Source: Mycolicibacterium sp. MU0053 (lineage in GTDB: Bacteria > Actinomycetota > Actinomycetes > Mycobacteriales > Mycobacteriaceae). From it: a DNA stretch of 64,000 bases. The notes beneath the pieces are model-generated. The model ran no database searches and had not been told where the DNA came from. It saw nothing but the letters and a program-made list of their open reading frames with translations. Position 1 is the first letter of the stretch. Each line of letters begins with the position of its first letter. This document shows, one piece after another, positions 7,702-14,961 of this stretch. Location of the stretch: NCBI RefSeq assembly GCF_963378095.1, contig NZ_OY726397.1, forward strand, positions 4,588,001-4,652,000, given 5' to 3'. The translations under genes were made by a program, and so were the position numbers.

Positions 7702-8304
7702 TCAGTGGTGGACCAGGTCGGCGTGCCGGTGACCGTGCTGGTGGTGATCGTGGTCCTCGCCCTCGACGAACTTGAAGAACCGGACGTAGGCGGCGATGTA
7801 GGCGCGGCCCGCCGCCACGTCGTCGACGTCGTAGTTCTTGAGCGCGATAGCGTTGTCGAAGCGGCGCTGCAGTTCGGGCCATTGCTCGGCGGGCACCAGG
7901 CCCGCCAACGGATCGAGCGAGCCGACCTCGATGCAACGGTCCGCGGCGAGCACCTTCTCGTCAACCGCGGCACCCGACGGCTTCAGCCCGTCGAATCCCG
8001 CACCCTCGCCGGCGCGGTGGATCCGCACCAGGTTCTCCAGGAAGTAGCGGTCGGCGAGTTCTCGGGCGTCGTCGTTCAGTCCGCGAACTGCCCTGCTGTG
8101 GTCGAACGCCGCCCGCAATTCCGCCTCCCCGTCGGGTTGCACCCAGGAGGCCGCGTAGTTGACGTTGCCGTGTTCGAGTGCCAGCCGACCCGCCTGCACC
8201 ACGGGACCGTCCATGGTGTCGCAATGTGCACTGGCGCGAAGAGGCTTCAGCAATACCATTGCGGCAGCGGCGATTCCGAGTACGACGAGCAATACGGCAA
8301 TCAT
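7702..8304 (-). CDS. DUF6448 secreted protein with mature N-terminus HCD and His-rich tail
   Basis: Precursor of 200 residues. An uncleaved hydrophobic signal (residues 1-19) leads to an ASA site followed by His27-Cys28-Asp29 and TMDGPVV, the hallmark start of DUF6448. The segment LVRIHRAGEGAGFDGLKPSG is also typical of the family. The C-terminus ends in a His cluster (EDHDHHQHGHRHADLVHH), which suggests metal binding. ATG 8304 is preferred over the longer frame (to 8355) because of the GAAGGAG ribosome site 6 bases before it and because it gives a standard signal peptide. The family has no settled function. The linked S26 peptidase and an FNR box upstream point to a matured metal protein made in response to oxygen, NO or redox state. 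Confidence 0.85.
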   Translation of the reverse strand: MIAVLLVVLGIAAAAMVLLKPLRASAHCDTMDGPVVQAGRLALEHGNVNYAASWVQPDGEAELRAAFDHSRAVRGLNDDARELADRYFLENLVRIHRAGEGAGFDGLKPSGAAVDEKVLAADRCIEVGSLDPLAGLVPAEQWPELQRRFDNAIALKNYDVDDVAAGRAYIAAYVRFFKFVEGEDHDHHQHGHRHADLVHH

Positions 8305-8381
8305 TGCCTTCTCCTTCGGTGATATCCGGATCGCTTTCCCGCGACCCATCTCCATTTCACCGAATTCCGGCCACCGGCGCC

Positions 8382-8395
8382 TTGACGTAGATCAA
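8382..8395 (-). promoter_or_regulatory. FNR/Crp-type box before DUF6448 gene
   Basis: The sequence TTGACGTAGATCAA matches the FNR consensus TTGAT-N4-ATCAA at nine of ten positions. Its centre is 84 bases before the preferred DUF6448 start (8304), so an activator bound around -41.5 would place transcription start near 8347, giving a short leader. The Crp/Fnr gene at the other end of this small cluster is the natural regulator. Confidence 0.6.
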
Positions 8396-8417
8396 GAACC
8401 CGGCCGCAATAGCCAGA

Positions 8418-8448
8418 AACGCCCAACTCCCGTGGGGAATTGGGCGTT
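8418..8448 (-). terminator. Hairpin terminator after pckG
   Basis: Perfect 9-bp arms AACGCCCAA (8418-8426) and TTGGGCGTT (8440-8448) enclose a 13-nt centre with further TCCC/GGGA pairing. On the minus strand the stem ends in GTTTC. It lies 15 bases beyond the pckG stop and separates pckG from the DUF6448-peptidase operon. Confidence 0.75.
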
Positions 8449-8463
8449 CCGGTCAGAAAAAAA

Positions 8464-10284
8464 TCAGGCCAGGCGTTCCTTGAGGGCCTCGAACTCGTCC
8501 TTGACGCCGGTGGGCAGCTTCTCGCCGACGAACTCGAACCACTCCTCGATCTGCGGGAGTTCGGCGCGCCACTCCTCGACGTCGACCGCCAGCGCCTCGT
8601 TCACGTCGGCGGCGTCGACGTCGAGCCCTTCCAGATCCAGATCGGCGGCGGTCGGCACGATGCCGATCGGGGTGCTCTGACCGTCGGCCTTGTTCTCGAT
8701 GCGCTCGATGGCCCACTTGAGCACGCGGCTGTTCTCGCCGAATCCAGGCCACAGGAACCGGCCGTCGTCGCCGCGGCGGAACCAGTTGACGAAGAACACC
8801 GCGGGCAGCTTGGACTCGTCGGCGTTCTTGCCGATGTTGATCCAGTGCTGGAAGTAGTCGCCGACGTTGTAGCCGAGGAACGGCAGCATCGCCATCGGGT
8901 CGCGGCGCACGGTGCCGACCTTGCCCTCGGCGGCGGCGGTCTGCTCGGAACCGAGCGTGGCGCCGATGAACACGCCGTGCTGCCAGTCGCGCGCCTGGGT
9001 GATCAGCGGCACGGTGGTCTTGCGGCGGCCGCCGAACAGGATCGCCGAGATCGGCACGCCCTGCGGGTCGTCCCACTCCGGGGCCAGCGTCGGGCACTGC
9101 GAGATCGGGGTGCAGTAGCGCGAGTTCGGGTGCGCCGCCTTGGTTTCCGTCTCCCGCAGGTGCCAGTCGTTGCCCTTCCAGTCGATCAGGTGATCGGGTT
9201 CGCCCTCCAGGCCCTCCCACCACACGTCGCCGTCATCGGTCTTGGCGACGTTGGTGAAGACGGTGTTGCCGCCCGCGATGGTCTTCATCGCGTTGGGGTT
9301 GGAATCCCAGTTGGTGCCGGGCGCGACGCCGAAGAAACCGAATTCGGGGTTGACCGCGTACAGCCGACCGTCCTTGCCGAACCGCATCCAGGCGATGTCG
9401 TCGCCGACGGTCTCGGCGCGCCAGCCCGGGATGGTGGGCTGCAGCATCGCGAGGTTGGTCTTGCCGCAGGCCGACGGGAACGCCGCCGCAATGAAGTAGG
9501 CCTTGTTCTCCGGCGAGATCAGCTTGAGGATCAGCATGTGCTCGGCCAGCCAGCCCTCGTCGTGGGCCATCGCCGAGGCGATCCGCAGCGAGTAGCACTT
9601 CTTGCCGAGCAACGCGTTGCCGCCGTAACCCGAACCGTAGCTCCAGATTTCGCGGGTCTCGGGAAAGTGGGTGATGTACTTGGTGTCGTTGCAGGGCCAC
9701 GGCACGTCTTGCTGACCGGGCTCCAGCGGAGCGCCGATCGAGTGCAGCGCCTTGACGAAGAATCCGTCGGTACCCATCTTGTCGAGCGCGGCCTGGCCCA
9801 TCCGGGTCATGGTGCGCATCGAGACGACGACGTACTCCGAGTCGGTGAGCTCGACACCCAGCTTGGGATCCTCGGCGTCCAGCGGACCCATGCAGAACGG
9901 GACGACGTAGAGGGTGCGGCCGCGCATCGAGCCGCGGTACAGGTCGGTCATGATGCCGCGCATCTCGGCCGGGTCCATCCAGTTGTTGGTGGGGCCGGCA
10001 TCGATTTCGCGTTCGGAACAGATGAACGTGCGGGACTCGACCCGCGCGACGTCGGAGGGGTCCGACAGCGCGAGGAAGGAGTTGGGCTGCTTCTCGGGGT
10101 TGAGCCGCTGGAAGGTACCCGCCGCCACGAGGTGGTCGCAGAGCCGGTCGTACTCCTCTTGGGATCCGTCAGCAAACACCACTCGATCGGGCTGCGTCAG
10201 CTCGGCAACTTCGGTAACCCACGCGAGCAGACCCTCATGCTTGGTCGGTGCGGTGTCCAGACCCGGAATAGTCGCTGAAGTCAT
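8464..10284 (-). CDS. pckG: Phosphoenolpyruvate carboxykinase (GTP)
   Basis: Cytosolic enzyme of 606 residues that converts oxaloacetate and GTP to phosphoenolpyruvate, CO2 and GDP, the entry step of gluconeogenesis. The length equals that of the M. tuberculosis enzyme. Seen motifs are the nucleotide-binding kinase-1 loop [13 protein letters not shown] with its reactive Cys, the kinase-2 region [19 protein letters not shown], the [13 protein letters not shown] guanine/metal region, and the NPNAMKT segment. It starts at ATG 10284 after an AGGAG site. A hairpin terminator follows. Gluconeogenesis fits a lipid- and aromatic-using lifestyle. Confidence 0.98.
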   Translation of the reverse strand: MTSATIPGLDTAPTKHEGLLAWVTEVAELTQPDRVVFADGSQEEYDRLCDHLVAAGTFQRLNPEKQPNSFLALSDPSDVARVESRTFICSEREIDAGPTNNWMDPAEMRGIMTDLYRGSMRGRTLYVVPFCMGPLDAEDPKLGVELTDSEYVVVSMRTMTRMGQAALDKMGTDGFFVKALHSIGAPLEPGQQDVPWPCNDTKYITHFPETREIWSYGSGYGGNALLGKKCYSLRIASAMAHDEGWLAEHMLILKLISPENKAYFIAAAFPSACGKTNLAMLQPTIPGWRAETVGDDIAWMRFGKDGRLYAVNPEFGFFGVAPGTNWDSNPNAMKTIAGGNTVFTNVAKTDDGDVWWEGLEGEPDHLIDWKGNDWHLRETETKAAHPNSRYCTPISQCPTLAPEWDDPQGVPISAILFGGRRKTTVPLITQARDWQHGVFIGATLGSEQTAAAEGKVGTVRRDPMAMLPFLGYNVGDYFQHWINIGKNADESKLPAVFFVNWFRRGDDGRFLWPGFGENSRVLKWAIERIENKADGQSTPIGIVPTAADLDLEGLDVDAADVNEALAVDVEEWRAELPQIEEWFEFVGEKLPTGVKDEFEALKERLA

Positions 10285-10674
10285 GAAAATCTCCTGCTCA
10301 GGTTTGTTCGCATTTCAACTACGAGGACGCAGGCCCTCGCCTGGCGGACGACGCGTATCGACAGCCATCACTAATACGAGGTTAACGTGGGTGACCGAAG
10401 CGCGGACCATCGAGGGCATGTCCGATGACTCACAGGAACGATTCAGACTGCGCAACCTGGCGGGTTCAGCCGACCCGGATGTGACCCAGATCGCGTTTTC
10501 GATCCGACGGCCGCCCGCGACACAGCTGTGTCCGCTCTTTCGCCAGGTTCTGCTACCCCACCGCGGAATCCATGGCGTTCGCACCGCCCGGATCGGACCG
10601 GATCGCGCCGGTACGCCCGTGTGGCACCGGCCGGTATGCGGGCAGCGCGGTCGATGGCCGGACCGGCTCCGCGT
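10285..10674. other. Intergenic, 390 bp, no gene seen
   Basis: Between the pckG start and the end of the GTPase-like gene. Frames here have no recognisable protein and no RNA gene was identified. The part next to pckG (about 10300-10390) should hold its promoter and leader; a TATTAG-like element can be read on the minus strand near 10375, but no confident promoter can be called. Confidence 0.5.
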
Positions 10675-12210
10675 TCAGTCGCTCGGGCCGGCTGGTTCGG
10701 CAATGACGTTTGCCGGGTCGACGGCGCCCTCAGCTAACGATCTACCGTTGCGTTCGGGCGCCGGATCCGGGTCGCCCAACTCCCCACGCACGGCCGACAG
10801 CGCCGCGCGCACGGCCGGTCCGGCCGCATCGCGGAGCACCTTGGCCTGGGTGCGGGCCGCCTCGTGCGCGCGCAGTTCGGCATCGATGCGCCGGAGACGC
10901 TCGGCGACCCTGGCCTGATCCGCCTCGGCCTGATGCGACAGCGCCGACGTCATCGACATCTCGGCGGCCAGCACCCGGGTGGCCACGGTCTGGTCCAGGG
11001 CCGCCCGCAGACCCGCGGTCCGTTCCCCGAGCCAGCGATCCAGCACCGCACGGTCGTGGAGCAGCGCGCGGGTGCTGACCATCCAGACCGCGACCGCCAC
11101 CCCCAGCAGCAGACACCCGACCGCACCCAACGCCGTCAGACCGGGTGCGAGGTCGGCGAACAGACGACTCAGCGTCAACGCGATCCCCAACCCGAATCCG
11201 GCCCCCACCAACACCATCAGCCGGGTCTCGAGACCACGCGACTTCAATGGCGGCGGTCCCACCGTGGGCCGGGCCACCAGCGGCGTCGCCATCCCACCGG
11301 CGGTGCGATCGGCGGGTACGCCCAACTCGGCCGCCATCGCGGACAGGTGCTCGGTGATCCCGGCGTCCACCTCGTTGACGACGGTGGCCAACCGCTGCTC
11401 GGTATAGGCCAAGAACTCCGGGAGGCCCCGCCGGTGCACCCGCGCGGCGTCCTCCTGCAGTTCGGTGCGCACCGAGGTGCAGCGGTTGCGGGCGAAGTAC
11501 GACAACTGCACGCGAGCCTGTTGAACCTGACTGCGCAGCGCGACCGCGCGCTCGGACCGGGTCACCCGCGCGGCACCGAGCACCTCGGCCCGCTCGGCCC
11601 GCAGGGCGCTCATCCGGATCTCGCGACCAGCGCCGTCCACCGCGATGTCGTACTGACGGGCGGTACCCACGAGACGGAATTCCCAGGCCCGCAGTCGGTT
11701 TCGACGCTCGATCGCGTCTTCGGCGAGCGCGGAATCCAGCGCCGCCAGCAGCTCCGCGTCACGCGGCCCGCCCAGGTCGGGTGCCGCGGCCACGGCCACC
11801 CACGGCACCTGCGCATACCGCGGCGCAAACGACGCGAGCGTTGCCCGATCGGCGTCGAGCACCTCGCGCCAGTTGCGGTGGGCGTCGATCTTCGACAGCG
11901 CGCAGATCACCACGTCCGTGTGCGCGGCGGCCATGTCCAGCACCGCGCAATCCGACGGGGTCAGGGGCGCCGCCGCGGACGCGACGAACACCACCGCCAC
12001 CGGCACCTGCCCCGGCCCGAGGTCGTCGGCCTCGACGAACTCCACATCGGGGCGGCGCTCCCGCAGCAACGCCGCCACACTGCTGGTCCCGGCCAGCCAC
12101 GGGCCGGTCACCAACACCGCGTCGCGGCGGCGCACCGCGGGCGGACGCACCTCCGGCGCCAGCGCGGCGACCATCCGGTCCACGGCCCGCACGGGGTCCG
12201 GTTCGGTCAT
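10675..12210 (-). CDS. GTPase-like membrane protein (Rv0210-type), degenerate P-loop
   Basis: Protein of 511 residues. The N-terminal part resembles a dynamin-like or Era-like GTPase: ALVTGPWLAG-type strand and loop (here VLVTGPWLAGTSSVAALL), a DVVICALSKIDAH G4-like segment, then long helices. Two adjacent hydrophobic stretches (about residues 325-375) suggest membrane insertion, followed by a heptad-rich, coiled-coil-like tail. The P-loop lacks the usual Lys before Ser/Thr. It overlaps the preceding GTPase-like gene by 4 bases (ATGA), a pair like Rv0209/Rv0210 of M. tuberculosis, which lie in the same place between trmB and pckA. The paired arrangement recalls bacterial dynamin pairs; function is unknown. 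Confidence 0.8.
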   Translation of the reverse strand: MTEPDPVRAVDRMVAALAPEVRPPAVRRRDAVLVTGPWLAGTSSVAALLRERRPDVEFVEADDLGPGQVPVAVVFVASAAAPLTPSDCAVLDMAAAHTDVVICALSKIDAHRNWREVLDADRATLASFAPRYAQVPWVAVAAAPDLGGPRDAELLAALDSALAEDAIERRNRLRAWEFRLVGTARQYDIAVDGAGREIRMSALRAERAEVLGAARVTRSERAVALRSQVQQARVQLSYFARNRCTSVRTELQEDAARVHRRGLPEFLAYTEQRLATVVNEVDAGITEHLSAMAAELGVPADRTAGGMATPLVARPTVGPPPLKSRGLETRLMVLVGAGFGLGIALTLSRLFADLAPGLTALGAVGCLLLGVAVAVWMVSTRALLHDRAVLDRWLGERTAGLRAALDQTVATRVLAAEMSMTSALSHQAEADQARVAERLRRIDAELRAHEAARTQAKVLRDAAGPAVRAALSAVRGELGDPDPAPERNGRSLAEGAVDPANVIAEPAGPSD

Positions 12211-13196
12211 CGCGGCGTCCCGCGCTCGAGCAACCGCAGCGAACCGCGGGCGATATCGAGTCCGCAGCCGCGGTGCAGCCCCGAGACGGGTCCGGCGGCA
12301 TACCGGCGCCAGCGCAGGGCCGTGGGCAGCGGCGCATCGTCCGCCGGCGGCAGCCCGGCGACAGCCACCACCTCGAGCGCGGCGGCCATCCGGCCCAGCA
12401 CCACGTCGTCGCCGGCGAGGAATTCGGCCGTCGAGGCATCCGTGATGGCCCGCAGCTCCAGTTCCTGGCACAGCGCCACCATTCGGCGGTAGCGCGCCGC
12501 GGCCCCGGCGAGTTCGACCGCGCTGCGCAGCTCATCGAGGCCGCCGGCGGCGGCGAACAGTGTGCGCAGCTGCGCCAGGGGGGTCTCGGGGTGGTCCCGC
12601 AGCTGCACCACGGCGTGCGCAATGCCGAACAGGTCGAGCGTCGCCACCAGCCGGCGGCGCGTGGCGGTCGGCAGCGGGTGGGCGGCGGCGACGAAGGCGT
12701 CGGCCGAGATCATCGGGGCCGGCGCGGTCACCAGCGTGCGCAGCGCCGCGAGCAGTTCGTCGTCGAGGCGCGCCGGGTCCGCGGCCGCCAGCGCGACCGG
12801 GGCGACGAGGGCGTGCGTCGGGACGCCGATGGCGGCGCTCAGCGCCGCGGCCTGCCGACGGGCCCGCTGCATCGGCCCGGCCGGGGCCAGCCCCACCAGA
12901 TCGGCCTTGTTGAAGACGACGACGTCGGCCGGCTCGGCGGCCAGCGCGCGGCGGTCCTCGGGTTTGCAGACCTCGGCCACGACGTAGAGGCGCACCTCGG
13001 CGCCAGCGGACTCGCGGTAACCGGCGGCGCGCAGCGCGGCGGCCACGCTGGTGACGCCGACGCCGCGCCGGCCCCGCACCTCGATCCGCAGCGGCGCCGT
13101 CGTCGCATCCGCGAGCGCGGTCAACTCGGGATCGGCCCGCTGCGCTGCATAGCGCCCCAGCGCATCGGTGAAGATCTGCTGCCCCTGTCCGCTCAT
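12207..13196 (-). CDS. GTPase-like protein (Rv0209-type), partner of next gene
   Basis: Protein of about 329 residues. A GTPase-like N-terminus has the P-loop position occupied by RGRRGVGVTSVAAAL, where the invariant Lys is a Val, but it keeps a clear G4 motif VVFNKADLVG. The C-terminal half is helical and Ala-rich without membrane segments. ATG 13196 was chosen; ATG 13217 (seven residues longer) is equally possible because neither has a strong ribosome site. It is translationally coupled to the longer GTPase-like gene by a 4-base overlap. Divergent from trmB by 141 bases. Position and pairing match Rv0209 of M. tuberculosis. Confidence 0.75.
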   Translation of the reverse strand: MSGQGQQIFTDALGRYAAQRADPELTALADATTAPLRIEVRGRRGVGVTSVAAALRAAGYRESAGAEVRLYVVAEVCKPEDRRALAAEPADVVVFNKADLVGLAPAGPMQRARRQAAALSAAIGVPTHALVAPVALAAADPARLDDELLAALRTLVTAPAPMISADAFVAAAHPLPTATRRRLVATLDLFGIAHAVVQLRDHPETPLAQLRTLFAAAGGLDELRSAVELAGAAARYRRMVALCQELELRAITDASTAEFLAGDDVVLGRMAAALEVVAVAGLPPADDAPLPTALRWRRYAAGPVSGLHRGCGLDIARGSLRLLERGTPR

Positions 13197-13337
13197 CTCT
13201 GGGTGCCATCGTGGCATCTGCGGGGTCCCTGCGCGAGCCACTCCCCGGCGCCTTGTGCACAGCGCGCAAGGCAACTGTTGGGTATCAATCCGTCCCACGA
13301 TGCAGGCCCTCTTGCGCGCATGGGAGACGATATAGGG

Positions 13338-14096
13338 ATGCGCGCGCAACCTGGAACCGATTCGGCGGAGCATTCCGTCGACCCGGGTGAACGGTCCGCG
13401 GCACCTCAGCACCGCCGGGTGACCAGCTTTCGCACCCGTCGTTCGACGTTGAGCGACCACCAGCACGCCACGTGGGAACGCCGGTGGCCGGAGCTCGGCC
13501 GGGTCGCCCGCTCGGGTGCTGACGGCGCCGAACCCGAACCGTTGGACACCGCCGCCTGGTTCGGCCGCAGCGCGCCGGTGGTGCTGGAGATCGGCTGCGG
13601 GACCGGCACCTCGACGTTGGCGATGGCCCAGGCCGAACCGGAGATCGACGTGGTGGCCGTCGAGGTCTACAAGCGGGGCCTGGCGCAGCTGCTCAGCGCG
13701 ATCGACCGGGCGCAGGTCAGCAACATCAGGTTGATCCGCGGGGACGGCGTCGATGTGCTCGAGCACCTGTTCGGCCCGGACTCGCTGACCGGGGTGCGGG
13801 TCTTCTTCCCCGATCCGTGGCCCAAGGCGCGCCACCACAAGCGTCGGTTGCTGCAGCCGAGCACGGTCGCGCTGATCGCCGACCGGTTGCGGCCCGGCGG
13901 CATCCTGCACGCCGCGACCGATCACGCCGACTACGCCGAACAGATCGCCGAGGTCGGTGACGCCGAACCGCGCCTGCGCCGCATCTCGGCCGCCGCGGCG
14001 CTGCCCATTTCGGTGCAGCGGCCCACCACCAAGTACGAGTCGAAGGCGCATACCGCCGGCAGCGCGATCACCGAACTGCTGTGGGAGCGATCGTGA
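13338..14096 (+). CDS. trmB: tRNA (guanine-N7-)-methyltransferase
   Basis: SAM-dependent enzyme of 252 residues that methylates G46 in the variable loop of tRNAs. Motif I VLEIGCGTGTSTLAMA binds SAM; the family signature FFPDPWPKARHHKRRLLQP and the C-terminal PTTKYESKAH are intact. About 45 residues at the N-terminus are variable, as usual in mycobacteria. ATG 13338 is preferred; ATG 13320 would add six residues. The synteny trmB, NYN gene, mmpL3 is that of M. tuberculosis Rv0208c-Rv0206c. A 32-bp tandem duplication covers its last codons and stop. Confidence 0.97.
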   Translation: MRAQPGTDSAEHSVDPGERSAAPQHRRVTSFRTRRSTLSDHQHATWERRWPELGRVARSGADGAEPEPLDTAAWFGRSAPVVLEIGCGTGTSTLAMAQAEPEIDVVAVEVYKRGLAQLLSAIDRAQVSNIRLIRGDGVDVLEHLFGPDSLTGVRVFFPDPWPKARHHKRRLLQPSTVALIADRLRPGGILHAATDHADYAEQIAEVGDAEPRLRRISAAAALPISVQRPTTKYESKAHTAGSAITELLWERS

Positions 14097-14133
14097 CGAT
14101 GACCGAACTGCTGTGGGAGCGATCGTGACGATG
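14070..14133 (+). repeat. 32-bp perfect tandem duplication at trmB/NYN junction
   Basis: The 32 bases 14070-14101 are repeated exactly at 14102-14133. The unit holds the last seven sense codons of trmB, its stop and the ATG of the next gene. As a result a second ATG (14099) opens a nine-codon reading frame with sequence MTELLWERS before a second TGA, and the NYN gene now starts from the ATG of the second copy (14131). Confidence 0.95.
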
Positions 14134-14856
14134 ACCGACATGGATGCGGTTGCCCCCGCCGAGGACACCGACCCGGACCTGTTGGGCGTACCCAAAGATG
14201 ACGATTCGGTGAACCCCGCCGCCGCGGTGCCGCTGTTGCGGGTGCTGCTGGTGTGGGATGCGCCCAACCTGGACATGGGGCTCGGCGCGATCCTGGGCGG
14301 CCGACCCACCGCCGCCTACCGGCCGCGCTTCGATGCGCTGGGACGCTGGCTGCTGGCCCGGACCGCGGAGGTCTCGGCCGAGCATCCGGGCCTGATCGTC
14401 GAGCCCGAGGCCACCGTGTTCACCAACATCGCCCCTGGCAGCGCCGATGTGGTGCGGCCGTGGGTGGAGGCGCTTCGTAACGTCGGCTTCGCCGTGTTCG
14501 CCAAACCGAAGGTCGACGACGACAGCGACGTCGACGGCGACATGTTGGCGCACATCGCGTTGCGGCGCTCCGAGGGCCTCGGGGCGCTGTTGGTCGCATC
14601 CGCCGATGGTCAGGCGTTTCGGCTGCCGCTGGAGCGAATCGCCGCCGAGGACGGCACCGACGTGCAGGTCCTCGGATTTCGCGAACATGCCAGCTGGGCG
14701 CTAGCGTCGGATACCTTGGAGTTCGTCGACCTGGAAGACATTCCTGGTGTCTTTCGGGAGCCGCTCCCGCGAATCGGCCTTGATTCGCTGCCGGAAGAGG
14801 GAGCGTGGCTGCAGCCGTTCAGGCCGTTGTCCTCGCTGCTTACGTCACGGACATGA
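14131..14856 (+). CDS. NYN-domain ribonuclease-like protein (Rv0207c-type)
   Basis: Protein of 241 residues with a NYN (LabA-like, PIN-fold) domain. LLVWDAPNLDMGLGAIL carries the first Asp, KPKVDDDSDVDGDMLAHI the central acidic cluster, and GALLVASADGQAF the third Asp strand; together these form a metal-dependent RNase-type active site. The C-terminal tail (about 185-241) is acidic and variable. It lies between trmB and mmpL3 as in M. tuberculosis. The ATG at 14131 is the one in the second copy of the tandem duplication; GTG 14125 two codons earlier is an alternative. The RNA target is unknown. Confidence 0.88.
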   Translation: MTDMDAVAPAEDTDPDLLGVPKDDDSVNPAAAVPLLRVLLVWDAPNLDMGLGAILGGRPTAAYRPRFDALGRWLLARTAEVSAEHPGLIVEPEATVFTNIAPGSADVVRPWVEALRNVGFAVFAKPKVDDDSDVDGDMLAHIALRRSEGLGALLVASADGQAFRLPLERIAAEDGTDVQVLGFREHASWALASDTLEFVDLEDIPGVFREPLPRIGLDSLPEEGAWLQPFRPLSSLLTSRT

Positions 14857-14961
14857 CTGCGACCCGTCCGGTGAGGGACAACTTCAGATACTTGAGAAAC
14901 GTCACAACCAGTGCGCGCCGCGCGTGCACCTACAGACTTTAAAAGAGCGTTAGGAGCCTAC

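Noticed and set aside
7702..8304. Genuine nickel superoxide dismutase
   Set aside because: Only HCD of the HCxxPCGxY hook is present; the second Cys is missing and the rest of the protein is DUF6448.
8440..10278. A 612-codon open frame antisense to pckG
   Set aside because: The opposite strand encodes intact PEP carboxykinase; the antisense product has no recognisable motif.
11781..13337. Long in-frame extension upstream of trmB across the GTPase-like genes
   Set aside because: The region is coding on the minus strand, and TrmB homologues start near 13338.
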